DNA of 64,000 bases from Paraescarpia echinospica (GCA_020002185.1 CM034534.1:30017075-30081074), one strand, 5' to 3'; shown: positions 48,416 through 62,150, numbered from the stretch's first letter. Notes: generated from the sequence alone by a model not told the origin. Program-made: numbers and translations.

Positions 48416-49451
48416 CAATTACTTTCGTCAGTAGCATGGACAGGCCTCCAGTTAGACAGACGGCCATTTACTACCAGAAGAAACAAGATAAGGCGGCTAT
48501 TTAGACGGCATAAAACAACCAGCAAGCGGTGTAAGACTGGCTGGCGTCACCAGCAGCAGCACGGATACGTCGACGGATAACGTGCCTGCAAACGGTGGTT
48601 ACGTGGTTAAAGTTTAATCTGTCAGGGTTCTAGGGTGATTCACGAGTTGCCATAACCGCAGACTGATACGTGCGTGTATGCATATTTAATGTGCATGCGT
48701 GCGTGCGTGCGTGCGTGCGTGCGTGAGTACGTGGGTGCGCGTGCTACATGTTTTAAGACCATTTCTGATTTCTACCAATTCGGAAAATAACTTTATACAT
48801 TACTCGCGCTAACCGGTCTAATTTCATGTATCCTCCTAGGTGGCGCTGAGTGTCTCACCTCGCATTGACTTTGATTGGTTTGTTTTCTTTGATCATCGCC
48901 GCTGTTGCAGACAGCGTCTCATTACGTCGTTTCGATTGCGCGATCGTCTCCTCGATACCTGAGTTAGCATTTATAGTTACGTTAGATCTATTCCACAAGA
49001 TAGTCTGTTGCACTTGAATACGTTTCGCTGACAACTTCCTCGACCCGCTTTTCTGTGCCCGTGGGATAGTTTGGTCTCCACTGATTCATATCATGAAGAA
49101 TGCATTACACCGGCTAGCTAGATGTGATGCCATGATGTATCTATTTATAACATATGTCTACTCTCCACCATTCGTATGTATGGAGTCTCCGTAATTTTTA
49201 CATAGCTAACACATTTTCTGTCCCATATATTAAAATCTTCGACATGTGATGTGCAACGAACACACGATTTGCAAACGACAGTTTAAATCAATATTTCCAT
49301 AATGTAGTAGTTATATATTATACATACATGTATACTGTTTCTTAACATCATTTGTGGTAGGCAAAAATGCCAGCCAGCTACGATCTGATTTGGTCAAAGA
49401 TATGCATGCAGGAATGCATACCGAAACAAAAACGGTCACCATCAAACATAC
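48416..49451. other. Intergenic DNA with a CTCF-like site
   Basis: No gene seen. CTCCTAGGTGGCGC at 48833-48846 (plus strand) matches CCASYAGRKGGCRS at 12 of 14 positions, in the orientation opposite to the 41 kb pair. Confidence 0.4.
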
Positions 49452-52400
49452 CAGGCCCGTAGCCGGGGGGGGGGTTCACGGGGTTCACGTGAACCCCCTT
49501 TTTGTGAACACCCTTTCTCCAAAATGTGAACCTCCCTCAAAATTGCATCTTTAAAATGTGAACCACTAATTGTATTCCATGTTTCTCAGAAGCGTTAACC
49601 CCACTCCTAAAATCTGCTGGATAGTGTTCAAGCATTACACGGAATGTCAAGGAAGCCTGATTTGTGCAGATGCTAAATGGAGAACCGTTATCTATTAAGC
49701 GATTATCCCTGAATGTATGGAAGCCTGGCTGAGGGGTCTGTCTACAGTGCCATGTGTGAAAAGGGCAGTCACTAGAGGAATGTGTGTCAAAGGACCATAT
49801 TGCATCCAATTAGCTATGCAGAAGGACTTCACACTATCCCAGGGTCTCCTGTTATGTAAAGGCATGGAGTAACAAATACACAAGAAGCCAGTTTTACACC
49901 AAACGTAAAATTATGAATCCTAACTGTAGTCACTCAGAGGTGACAGATGCAAACAAAATACTGGTGAATGAACGGGGTAACGATGATTTAACAATTATGA
50001 GCACATAAATTAAGCCATATAAAACATGTCGTCATTTCTTATCAGAACTCTGTTAAAAATTGAACGAAAGGTGCGGCTTTTATTGTTAGTATGCTGATTA
50101 AGGCCCCTACCGACTGTCAGAGAGGCTATTCTCAACAATCAACAACTTAAGATATGTAGCGAGAGTATTTCTTACAACCTGCAAACCCGGTAGACAAACT
50201 CATCTGGCTTAACACGAATCATAATTTTCAACTATTGAGCTGGAACGCGAATTTCAATGAATAATTGTATTTAACCAATACAAAATAAAGTTTAGCGTCA
50301 CCTATTTTAAAATGCGCTGATGAGAAGGAAAGTGTCTGCTGCTTATCATCCTGTGGTACCTCACTTCTCACTTTGTGCCAGCGATTTTCGTCGCTGGTGA
50401 CCACGGCCCGGGATCTTCCGCCATTTTGATCAGGTACTCTCACGAGTTTTTGTTTACACTTCGGCACACCACTACACCCGACCTGAAACTGCCTCTTATT
50501 GAATTTAATGAGACCGTTAGGAACGACAGGAAGAAGAAGAAGAAGAGAGGTTCTAGAGGAGGTGTGAGAGAAAGACTGAAAAGGCGTGGCAGTAGACACC
50601 CTCTCCCCACCATCACTCTCTCGAATATAAGATCGCTACAGAACAAGATGGACGAACTTTTGGTCTTGACCCAGTTTGATGGTGACTCTCGTCGCTGTAA
50701 CCTGATGTGTCTTACGGAAACCTGGCTAAATGAGAACGTTAATGAAAATTGTGTTTCTCTTCCTGGCTACACTATGATTCGAGTGGACAGAGACAGCAGC
50801 AAGGCCCAGAAGAGGGTGGGTGGGGGTGTCTGCATGTATGTCAGTGACAAGTGGGCTAAACAGTACCATGTGCGGGAGCGAGTGTGTACTCAAGATTGTG
50901 AACTGCTGCTCGTGTCATTCCGTCCTCATTATTTACCTCGTGAATTCGGCCAGCTGACTGTCATTCTCGTCTACGTACCAGGCCCTGACTTCAAAGCTGC
51001 CGCCGAGAGAATTGCAGATAGCTACAACGCCGCTGCAGCCCGGTGTGCAGATCAACCAGTTTTTATCGCAGGAGATTTTAACCAGTGTGATCTTGCTTCT
51101 CATCTTCCAACCCTCCAGCAGTATGTGTTGTGCCCCACCCGTCTCAATCGGACTATTGACTTGTGCTTTGGAAATATATAGAACGCTTACAAGTCTGTGT
51201 GTAGGCCATCACCTGGCCGCTCTGATCATAACGTTGTGCATTTGCTGCCGAAGTACAGACACAAGTTGAAGACAAAAAACCTAGAACTCGTGTTTCTCAA
51301 CTCTGGACACCTGAAAGCATGGAGGAATTACGTGGTTGTTTTGAAGCAACAGAGTGGGATGTTTTTACGGACAGCTGCTCTGACCCCTCTGAACTTGCGG
51401 ACACTGTGTCGTCTTATGTCAAATTCTGTGAAGAGTCAGTCATCAAAACCAGGACAGTGCGCGTGTACCCGAACAACAAGCCCTGGATATCGAAGGACCT
51501 TAAAATGCACCTGAATCAAAAGAAACTTGCCTTTCTGCAGGAAAAGAAGGATGAATATCGTGAGAAAGAAAAGGATTTAGAAGGCTTGCTAGGATTGCCA
51601 AACTTGAATTCAAGAACAAAGTTGAGGGAAAATTTCGGACTGGTAATGCTAGGGAGGCATGGAATGGACTCAAAACTATGATGGGTAAGCAACAAATCAA
51701 GCAGCCTGTGTACCATATTGGTGATCTCGTTACTGCAGCAAGTGAACTTAACCGTTTTTATGCTCGGTTTGATGTTAATGATTTTCGTGGTCAATGTACA
51801 TCTCTGTGCCAGACTGTTGTACCAGAACACATTGAACTCTCTGAGGATGAGGTAGTGAAAACTTTCTCCAGATTGAACGCACACAAAGCTTCAGGCCCTG
51901 ATGCGTGTGAAAAAACAAAGTCTTAAAGACGTGTGCGGCTCAGCTGGGGAGGATTTTCACTACCATATTCCAGGCTCTGCTAGACTCTCACACTGTACCC
52001 CCTGGCATGGAAAACCTCTATGATTATCTCTGTACCAAAGAAACCTAGCGCCAGCCAGTTAAATGACTTTCGTCCAGTAGCACTTACCTCCACCTTAGCT
52101 AAATACATGGAGAAGATTGTACTCAGTCGTTTGTTGTCTGATGTGTCTGCACATCTTGATCCTCTCCAGTTTGCTTATAAAGCCCGTAGGAGTGTTGAAG
52201 ATGCTTCTCTCTTGTTGTTTAATCTGATTTCACAGCATCTTGAAGACTCCAAAGCCTACATCAGAGTGTTGTTCATAGATTTTTCGAGTGCGTTTAATAC
52301 CATCGAACCTTACGTTCTTCTGAAGTGCTTGATTGATCTTGATGTTAGCCCAAATATTGTTCTTTGGGTGAATGATTTTTTGAAAGACCGTCCACAGCGT

Positions 52401-54531
52401 GTTAGTATTCAGGGTTGTATGTCGGATGAGATTATTGTAAATTCCGGCGCACCCCAGGGCTGTGTCCTCTCGCCGACACTTTTTTTCAATATACACAGAT
52501 CACATGAGGTGTCAGACCTCCTCTAAGTGGCTACTGAAATTTGCAGATGACATGGCCTTAGTGAAAAAAGAAGATTCTCTGGCAGAATATTTTTCACAAA
52601 TCTTCGTTTTGGAGAAATGGTGCGCTGACAGCTTTCTTCACCTTAACGTTGGCTAAAGGAAAGAACTTGTGATCGACAACAGGAAGTCTCTGATGTTTTT
52701 GCTCCTGCCAATATTAGTAATGAACCTGTTGAAGTTGTGTCCAATTTTAAATATCTTGGCACTTTTTATGACAACAAACTGTCTTTCACTGATAACACTT
52801 ATCACATTGTAAAAAAGGCAAACCACCGCCTCTACCTTCTAAGGAAATTGAGATCTTTTGATGTGAGCCAAGAAATCTTGGAAATGGTGTATAGGAGTTT
52901 AATAGAGAGTGTTCTGACCTTCAATGGTGTTGTATGGTTTGGTAATCTGAACATGAAAGACAAAGGTAGACTGTCACGCATTGTCAAAGTTGCAGGAAAA
53001 ATTATTGGGTCAGGGCAGTACTCGCTGGAAGACTTGTACAATGGCGCTGTCAGAAGGAAAGCTACTACTATTGTTTGCGACCCCACCCATCCTCTTTTTG
53101 GTCAGTTCCAGCAGCTTCCGTCAGGCCGACGATATAAGATGCCCCTTGCTCGGAAGAATCTCTTTAACAAATCTTTTATACCAACTGCAGTGTCCATTCT
53201 CTACTGTAAGTGAATGTATTCTGTAGCAGTAGTTTGATTGCATTTGGTTTTTTATTTCATTATATTGTGCTGTTTGTGCCTTAGTATCCTGCAGTGTATA
53301 TATCGTGGCTCCACAGTTTTGTTTTTGTTTTTAACTTGTAATGCCGGCGCCAGATGTCTAGTCATGGTAACGCCATTCTTCTTTTATTTGGATTATTATT
53401 TAACTTAAGGACTGAATGCTCACGATAAAAGAGTGCATGTGTAAATGAATCTTAGCAATTTTAGGCATGACTATGACTTCATAATAATATATTGCAATAT
53501 ATATGTGTTTAATTGAATAATTACAATCTGTGATAGTATGCTTACCATTTTATAATGTTTACCATTTTATAATGTATTTACTCTGACCCCATGTATTAGC
53601 CTACTTGTTTATAGTACTACTTGTATGCTATACATTCTCCTCCTGTGGTTTACTTGTGGTTTACTTGTTTACCTGTTTACTTATTTACTTATTTATTGTG
53701 TTTTACTTATATATGCATATGATCTATCACTATATCCTATTGTGCATGTGATATGGATATTATGTGATAACCTCGCTCGCTCGCACTTAGTACTTATCTT
53801 AACCTTGTATACATACATATGTAAGATTTTATATGAACAAGCCTAAAGGAAATTTTCTGTAACCCAACAGACAATAAAGTTATTGTATTGTATTGTATTG
53901 TTGCTAGTTGCATGTTTGTAGATCTCAGAAAGGGGAGCCTTATCGCTGATGAGGAGGCAAGAATGTGTGAAGGGCCTTTAATATAAATTAGTATGTCCAT
54001 TTTGAGTTCCGTATAGTTATAAAATCCAGTTTGTGTTTCCTGGAGTCAGTGTAGTGTACAGGATATGGTACTTGACTGTTTGACAAGTAGACTTGTTTCG
54101 AGTAAATAATTCAGTTATATTAACAACATACTATCACTGCGTGTTGGCTTTTAAGATTGAATTTTAAATTTATGGGTGTAAATTCGGCTTAATCAGGCAA
54201 CAAAATGAGACTAATCTCCACAGACCACATATGAGTCCCACTTTGTTTTAAAACGCACCCCCAAAACGACCTCATTAGGGGCCTGCTGGGGATGCTAATG
54301 TGATGTTTGTATATAAGATGAACGAATATAAGACGACACCACGTAGTCCACTAATCTCACACCCATTTAATTGTTCTTCCAGTTAGAAATGTAACCTGCA
54401 TTATGAGCCCCCACGTGAACATGTGGGACTCTCTGCATAAAAATAGAACCCCACATGAACTTGTGGCGCCCCCTGGAGTCTGAATTGGTAAAATATGAAC
54501 CCCCTATTGCGAAAAGCTGGCTATGGGCCTG
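49452..54531 (+). mobile_element. hAT-like DNA transposon remnant, split by a LINE
   Basis: Terminal inverted repeats CAGGCCCGTAGCC (49452-49464) and, at the right end, the complement of CAGGCCCATAGCC (54519-54531) match at 12 of 13. Both are followed by GTGAACCCCC-type subterminal repeats. Flanking AACATAC and AATATAC resemble a degenerate target duplication. At 50111-50170 a plus-strand frame reads RLSERLFSTINNLRYVAR, close to the (C/S)ERSFS-type C-terminal dimerisation region of hAT transposases. The rest of the transposase is absent or beyond recognition. The interior from about 50.23 to 53.90 kb is a LINE. Confidence 0.65.
50240..53901 (+). mobile_element. LINE of the jockey/CR1/L2/Rex1 group, near full length, decayed
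   Basis: From 50375 the frame passes a basic stretch (RKKKKKRGSRGG) into an APE-type endonuclease: TLSNIRSLQNKMDEL, CLTETWLNE, GGGVCMYVSDKW, FIAGDFNQCDL, and after one in-frame stop (51179-51181) GRSDHNVV with the catalytic SDH. A linker with YPNNKPWISKDL follows. The RT runs 52020-52660: FRPVALTSTLAKYMEK, VLFIDFSSAFNTI (motif A), GAPQGCVLSPTLFF (motif B) and LLKFADDMALVK (motif C, FADD), then KYLGTFYDNKLSF at 52746 and a C-terminal region to 53213. The 3' UTR ends with AATAAA (53873-53878) and a (TTGTA)n tail (53881-53901). Several frameshifts and stops make it inactive. The left boundary is approximate. It lies inside the hAT-like element. Confidence 0.88.
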
Positions 54532-54622
54532 AATATACAGTGTATATGTGTTCAACGTAAATATTGTAAACAAACGGATTGTCTCTGTTATATTCTTTAT
54601 TGTATGTGTTCGTTTTGGAAGA

Positions 54623-54681
54623 GTATATATATATTATATATATATATATAGGGACCATTTTATATATATACATATATATAC

Positions 54682-54712
<31 letters not shown>

Positions 54713-54713
54713 A

Positions 54714-54780
<67 letters not shown>
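54623..54780. repeat. (TA)n block
   Basis: About 160 bp of TA dinucleotide with small breaks, just outside the hAT right end. Confidence 0.97.
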
Positions 54781-54784
<4 letters not shown>

Positions 54785-57718
54785 GGTCGGTGTGATATCT
54801 GCGAGGCGCCCAGGTGCGAGACAGCGACCATTGGCTTACAGCTACCATTAGCTAACCCAATTAAGCGCATACGCGACGCCAGTTCTGAACGCGAAAACGA
54901 AAGTTAGTGAGTGTTACGTCACAATTTTTGCGGTCTAATCAAAATTATGTCAACCCCATATTTGCATATTGACGTGCCATTCGTATGCGAGAAATTCGAC
55001 GGATGCATAAAAGCCGCATTATTTCGAACGTAAATAGTTATATTAATTGAAAAATAACTATGCAGTATGACAGCTCGACCTCTTAGGAACACACCCTTAT
55101 ACAGATAGTTGGGTTTAAAAAACTATCAGCACGTTCGACGATTTCTAAAAGACCTACGTGTCGCTTGTTGACAACTACAGTATGAATTGTACAGTTTGTA
55201 TCGTCCCAGCTTTCTCGCGGTAAGGATGTCTATAGAGGTTTATTTGCCGGAGTCTCCTATACTCGTATATACTCACATAACTTGGGGAGCTTTCCGGGTA
55301 CCTGCTGTAGGTTCAACCACGTTACCTAGGTCAAGGTGTTACAGTCAGAGGAAATCATTCAAGCGGAGATGTGTGCTCAGTAGCATTGGTTAATGACCTT
55401 TCTACGAGATGGTATCGCGAAAGTAAATACATCACAACGAAACTTACAACGATACATTGATGCAATCACGATCAAGCTGGAGTTTTCCATAAAATAACAA
55501 CTACAAAATAGGCACCGAAATATGGGTTTATTTGCCGGCGTTTCCAGTTTTAATTAATGATTTCTTTGCAAAATATCACGGCAACGATTTACTTGTTGTG
55601 TTGGCCTCGATGTCAGTATGAATGTCTACTGTTATACTGCGTGGACGATTACTGATAATAGATGCAATCTGATACATATATAACATACATTGTTTAGTGT
55701 CAAAGATGTGTTTTTGAAGAGAGTCATAATTTACCTGAACACTTTTGACGTTCTCCTCTCATCATTGTGGTTACCCAACACGCATCATTGATCGATCTAT
55801 AGCTGATCAATGGTTTAACGATCAGCTTCGTATCAGATAGATCCCAATTACCAATCTCTTCTGGAAGCATTCATTCCGTTCCGATGCCATTTGCGCTATA
55901 TTGAGAAGGACCTCTGCGAATTATGAAAACGGCAATGATGCATGATACAGTATTCAATTAATCGACATATTTCACTTGCGATGCACGGACTGTCCGGTCA
56001 GAGAAGAGAGCCAATGACTACTTGACCATAGTGCGTCCACCTTCTACCTCGACCAAGCAGAAACAGTGCGCATTAACGCAGGTGGATAATGATTCATTTA
56101 AAATGATATGCCGGTGGATCAGCTGCCTTCTGTTGACGATCGCTTGTGGTCCGTCTTTGTTAAATGACACAACTGCATGTTGACATTCTTTGTGAACGGT
56201 CTGACATGTTGTATCAGACGTGGTAATACATAGTTTCTAGGAACGGTTGATAGTTAGCCTATATAGACACGCAAGATCATTGAATGCTTACATTCTTCCG
56301 GCAGTTCTTAAAGGAACACTATGTCAATAGTTAAAACGCATATAATATCTACCATGCCATACTTATACTCTTTTAAAACAACCATCTTTTGTTTTCATTG
56401 AATTTGTTTAATTGTCACCAACATTTTTTTCATAGATGTCACGAAATTACTCAAGTTTAACGACGTTGTGAAGAAATTTCTTTGCTTCCACAGTTCCGTA
56501 CACGGTGAGTGATACAGCGCCTTTTTTGTCCGTTTTCTTCATTCTGATTACTGTTTTCGTTCCGTTTCACGTTGTAGAGGTCACTTTCAACTTCAGAAAC
56601 AACTCGTCACTTTCTCTTTAATTTCTTCCTTCACTCCAGCTGGACGGTCCGCGAACCCAGAGGCCAAGCTTGTCATCCCATGGTGCCATATCCGCTCGGA
56701 ATGACGGGGTGGTGGGGGTGGCATCATGGGTCACTACTCCTTACTGTGTGGGTCCATCTCTATTAGTTTTTCATACTTCCCGTTTCTCATCCAGGCCTTC
56801 TGTTGTCGGTAAAATTGTATATGTTACTTTGGAAGGCTCATTATTTTGTTACACGGTGACTGTTACTATGTTCGTGTATCTGTACAGTGGACTGTGGCTG
56901 TTACAGTGTTAATAAATATCCATACATGAAGTTGTTACTATATCAATGTTATCGTTCATTTGTGTGCAGCTGTTGTAAACATAAGTTGTGTACATGTATT
57001 TATTCTGGCTCTTACCACACGTTATACGCATATCTGCTATTATTGTTACCACATTAACTCATTTCTAACATTTCTTACCTTGTTCTTAGTTCTGGAGTAG
57101 TTATCGTGGTGCTGCTGAATATGCAATAGTTAGCTACCTCTATGCTTTATAATATTTTGAATTATTTTAATATTAATAAAACGGTAGTTTTCATTACCCG
57201 CAGTCACCGTTGTGCTAATAGTAGAAACAGGAAGTTCCCTGAATCAGTTGTATTTCGTCTCACTTGCTGCCTTGATTGTGTGGACCACGCGAATGCGTCG
57301 GAAATCAACGAGCACTTCCAAGAAGCTTAGTCCAGACTGTCTCTGTAATCCTACCAATATGATGTTTACTATCTGAAATTCGCGTATACAATCTTCAGCT
57401 TGCACCACATCTGCATATATCCAATTAGATGTCCGGCAGTGCGTGGAATACGAATGGAGACGTTCCATTAAAATGCACAGACGTCCCATGGCTGCGCAAG
57501 CGGTCTTCAGCCAGTCTCCGGCGACGCGCTGTTTAATTACACGTGTGCGCATCAATGAGCGCGCACGTTTACCGGTGGGCCGCGTGCTTTGATCATCACT
57601 GCGTCCGTGTAGGTGGACTCACGTATAAAGACCCCCTCGATAGCGAGATGATCTCCCGAATAGATCGTTTTGTGCAATTTGTGACTGCCTCTCACTTGTC
57701 GCAAAAAACATTTATGTC

Positions 57719-57720
<2 letters not shown>
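54781..57720. other. Intergenic DNA, no gene seen
   Basis: Mostly unique sequence. Near its left end an octamer ATTTGCAT (54960-54967, POU-type) and TTACGTCA (54914-54921, bZIP-type) lie within 55 bp of each other. Frames at 55187-55393, 56670-56912 and 57244-57555 show no recognisable protein. Confidence 0.5.
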
Positions 57721-57721
<1 letters not shown>

Positions 57722-57771
<50 letters not shown>

Positions 57772-57785
57772 CGTGCGTGTGTGTA

Positions 57786-57819
<34 letters not shown>

Positions 57820-57872
57820 CGTGCGTGCTTGTGTGCGTGCATGTGTGCGTGCGTGCATGTGTGTGGTAACGC
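57722..57872. repeat. (GT)n/(GCGT)n microsatellite
   Basis: Pure GT then GTGCGTGCGT and GTGCATG variants. Confidence 0.96.
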
Positions 57873-59065
57873 CTGTGTGTATACTATGTGTTTGTGGATG
57901 CGTGTGCGTGTCTGGTGCGTTTAGTGTTAAAGTAAGACCATAATTATTGCATTCTCCGAAAGTCATTCCGAATTAGATATTTTGTTTTCATTATTGTTTA
58001 ATCGTGAATCTTATGTTTTCATTCGCTGGCTATTTCCAGAAACTGACAACGGTTTAAATTACTCTTTTGTGTCATGGCGAGTACTAAATATTGAACAACA
58101 GTTGCAACATCTTCGAAACTACATTAAGTCAGCTTACTATGATCTTTGTGAATCAGAAGTTTGAAAAATGACGAAAAATGTGTTTGTTCACTCACCCATC
58201 CGTGCGGCTGTACGCGTGTTTAGCATGTAAAATTTCCCAGCGTACCTTTTCCCGACCGTATTGTGGCGCCATCTCTGGGTTGTGATCGGAACTAAAGCTG
58301 TGTGCAACAGAATAATGTTTCTGTTAATCAAAACCCTTGCTAGTGTAAGCTGTTTGTTCTAATTGAGATGTCAATGTAGAACTAGAACGCGAAACCTGAC
58401 CAACATTAACAAACAAACAATTGTAAGATGAAATGAAGTCATTTGCTTCAGCCCCCCTCGCCACTCGCACGCTTGCACTACTGCCTAATAAGTAATTCGA
58501 GTTAATTTCCATTAATACTACGAAGCTGCCTTTAATATCGAACGCTTCACCGTTGATTAAATTTAATTAGAGCGACTGCGTGCACTTGTTAACTGGCGGT
58601 CGCTGAGCGAAATCTTGTTAGCGAGCGCTTACAGATTCGACGCTGAGCGTTTCGCGTGCACGCTCGGATTGACAATTTCGATGGCAAATAACAGCGTCAT
58701 TACGTTCGAGGCGTGGCGTGGTGGTCATCTTGCCGCCAGAGGGGCATTACTTCCGCCTTGTTGGTCACGGAAGACATGTCTGGCAAGAACGGTGCAGCGT
58801 CATGGAAAACAAAATATGCGTGTTTAGCTTACCGAATGCAAAAATAACCCAGCGAGTGCGTGCTTATGAGATTACAGCGCAAATTGCTGTCGACTGAAAG
58901 CGGCTGTTCCGCTGAGCAGCGCGGAATAAAACATCCATAGGCCTACATAGATATATTAAATGGTTGGATGAGTATTTGTAGAAGTTGTTGTAAGCTTCAG
59001 CCTTTAAGGAACGTATAACAATTGTTTATTTTATTTCAAAAGTATATTTATGAAGGGTGTACTTA
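57873..59065. other. Intergenic DNA; possible regulatory island 58400-58930
   Basis: The island is unique and CpG-rich, with TTTAATTAGAGCG near 58560. No coding similarity. A TAGGCCTAC nonamer lies at 58938-58946. Confidence 0.4.
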
Positions 59066-59068
59066 TAC

Positions 59069-59069
<1 letters not shown>

Positions 59070-59101
<32 letters not shown>

Positions 59102-59191
59102 TTATATATATATACATGTATATATATATACATATATATATATACATATATATATATACTCTATATATATATTCACTCTATATATATATAT

Positions 59192-59223
<32 letters not shown>

Positions 59224-59300
59224 CTCTATATATATATTATATATATATATATATACATACATATATATATATATATTATATTCACTGTATATATGATATA

Positions 59301-59336
<36 letters not shown>

Positions 59337-59392
59337 TGTATGTATGTATGTATGTATGTATGTATGTATGTATGTATGTATGTATGTATGTA
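59070..59392. repeat. (TA)n block followed by (TATG)n
   Basis: About 235 bp of TA-rich sequence with CATATA and CACTCTATA steps, then about 21 TATG units (59307-59392). Confidence 0.97.
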
Positions 59393-60387
59393 TATCAGAT
59401 CGTTTTGTCTATAGTCTATGCAGCCATGTATTTGCACTTGCCAATTGGCGATACCTGTTGTCAAAGGGTTTCACGGAGTATTCGAACTAGATGATTGACG
59501 TTTCACGAAGATAACGAAACCGAAACAATTATAGAAAACACCCTTTGTAGTTATTGCATACAATAATTGCACGTATAATTACGAATGGTGTTTCCACAAT
59601 GTTCCTACCGTTGAGTACAGCTATTGTAACTCTTAACGAGTTTCTACAATTGCTGCAAGTGTGCGTGTAAAGTCCTTTGCGCATTTAGAGGAGAACCATT
59701 TCTTTTGAACGCAATCTGATGGCAGCATCAGACGCCTGTGACTTACTTCTATTGGTTATTTGGAGAAAAAATGACATAGTTCGACGAATGTTGTTCAGGT
59801 GATTGATGAATGTATATATATATTAATAACATTAATAATGCATTTGACAACAATATTAAAAAGTAAACTGTCGCCAATGAAAATCGAAATAGTGATCTAT
59901 TCCCAACATAGCGGGTTACTGGGCTGGCAATTCAACCAAGTCACGTGGCGTGTCTCCGGTTAGTGCCATAATCGTTATCAGCAACCCGCCTGACGTGGAC
60001 AGGCAGTTTTATTGAAATTAATTGTAATCCGATCCAGGGTCGACGATAAGCACCCGAAATGGGTTCGACTGGGCGTGATCAGCAACGTCAGTGGCATTCT
60101 ACCCCGAGGGACTACACTGATCGCATGACACCGCGGATGTCGACGGCCGCTGCGGGCGACACTTTGTCGCTGTTGATATCACCCTCTTTAGCAAAATGTT
60201 TTTAATATGTATGTTAGTTTTGGATGACGTATCGAGGGAACTAAACTCACACTGAAATTTGAGATTATAAGGCAGGCACTTCGGCGAAAATAACAAAACG
60301 GACGGGACATAACCTCGGCAGGTAGTTTTGTGCAGAATAGGCCCGGAATACCCAGTTCACTTTGACAGGTCACAATTAGGTATGTTG
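59393..60387. other. Intergenic DNA, no gene seen
   Basis: Unique mixed sequence with no supported feature. Confidence 0.55.
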
Positions 60388-60493
<106 letters not shown>

Positions 60494-60578
60494 TTATGTG
60501 CGTATGTGTCTATAATCCCTGCAGCGTATGCAAGTGTGCAGTACAATCTGTATGCACGCGTGTATGAGTGTACATACA

Positions 60579-60683
60579 CGTGTGAGTTGGTAGTGTATCT
60601 AAATAGGATTCTGTGGTGAGGTGCAAATTTTGAGTTCCGATGTGGTGCTTCATTATTTTAATGGTGCAGAAATTGACACGCAC
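60579..60683 (+). repeat. 105-bp duplicated segment, copy 1
   Basis: 103 of 105 bases identical to 62406-62510, same orientation (differences: tagtgtAtct/tagtgtGtct and gtgagGtgc/gtgagCtgc). Contains TAGGATTCTGTGGTGAG and TTGAGTTCCGATGTGGTGCT. Followed directly by a (CA)/(CACG)n tract (60684-60720). Confidence 0.95.
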
Positions 60684-60688
60684 ACACA

Positions 60689-60719
<31 letters not shown>

Positions 60720-60720
60720 G

Positions 60721-61740
60721 CACACTACAAACAGCAAAGCGCGCCGTCATTCTTTCCACGTACGACGCCACCCATCACTCCAACGCGGTGTTCCATAGCC
60801 TATAACGAACACACCGCAGCTCGAGGCGTCTAGTCGGTCCCAGAGCTCCGCGGCGCATCATCCTCATTATCGGCGTCATCATCATCATCAGTGCGGCCGT
60901 TTACGTTCCGTGTACACAATACCAGTTCCAACAAGCGGCCCGCTGACGGGCTCAATTTCCGCGTGATTATCCGACTTTTATTAAATTCCGCGTCAAGAGC
61001 GTGGCTCGTGTATTCGTGCGGCGAGCGTGGAGCGGGCCGCTTACACGAGCCTGTGTGGTGTTGTACATGTATCCCCATCTTATATGAACCCATATAAAAT
61101 GACATTTCAATGCGTTGAATGAGTTACAAGTGATTCATTGGTGTAACTGCTAGAACAAAAAGAAAACTATTACATAATGTGTCCGTATCTTGCTGGTATA
61201 AATAAACAATGGCAATTTCAGTACCTGCTATGGTTAATAACATACACACATACGTTTGGTACAATTGTACGTCTCATAATAGTACATGTTTAATGTATAC
61301 ACAATTTAGTAAACGATGTCTATATAATTATTAAATCCCTAAAACAAACACATAAACAGTTCCATTTTCCGTCCATATACAATGGAAATGGTCCATATAC
61401 GATGGAGGTCCATTTACAACATCACATCGGGCGCCCCAACCCGGCTCGGGATCCCGGCAACACGAGCCGCGTTTTATCTCGCCGCCGCCGCCGCCGCGCC
61501 AAACCGTCGCCGTAATGCGGTAATCGATGTTGTCCCAATTACCCACCTCTGGCGCTTTTAAGCAACCGATCAGTTAGAGACGTTTGCACGATTCGTCGCT
61601 CTGACTAACCACGTGACGGTCGCGACGCGCAGGTCAACGGGTGAAAATGTAGGGCTGTTTGTTGTGCGTGTAACACATAGGACTGATTTTTCCAGAATGA
61701 GTAACACTCAAAATAGCTACAAAAATAGCACATAAAGACA
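60721..61740. other. Intergenic DNA; GC-rich islands and a (GCC)n tract
   Basis: Two CpG-rich unique islands (about 60720-61110 and 61400-61660). The second includes (GCC)6-like sequence near 61480-61500. The open frames there have no recognisable motif. The rest is AT-rich. Confidence 0.4.
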
Positions 61741-61912
61741 CAGGCGCCGGAATGAAATTAATATCGGGTGAGCTGAGTCGGAGTTTCAGCACCACTCTGC
61801 TCTCAGATTATGACCCCTATATCCTAAATATTGGGGAGGGGCTAATCCTATCTCCAGCCCCCACCAAAACATATTGGGGGCTCAGTCCCCAAAGCCCCCG
61901 GGTTCCAGTGCC
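61741..61912. mobile_element. Possible short non-autonomous DNA element (172 bp)
   Basis: Begins CAGGCGCCGGAA and ends with an imperfect inverse (TTCCAGTGCCAA), 8 of 12 matching. The interior carries GGGCTAATCCTATCTCCAG and a GGGGGCTCAGTCCCCAAAGC block that also occurs at 41735-41800. No clear target duplication. Confidence 0.4.
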
Positions 61913-62020
61913 AATGAAAGAGGTAATATATATTGTACACGTTGTACGATTGCCATTTTCGTGTTTACAATGATAATATTCGTACCGTTATATATGTATA
62001 TGTATCAGAGTCACTGTGTA

Positions 62021-62027
<7 letters not shown>

Positions 62028-62076
<49 letters not shown>

Positions 62077-62150
62077 TAAACACACACAAACACACACACA
62101 CAAACACACACAAACACACACAAACACGCACAAACATACACAAACACACA

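Noticed and set aside
58735..58752. CTCF-like CCGCCAGAGGGGCA
   Set aside because: An extra G breaks the GGCGC core; the match falls below the level I accept for the other sites.
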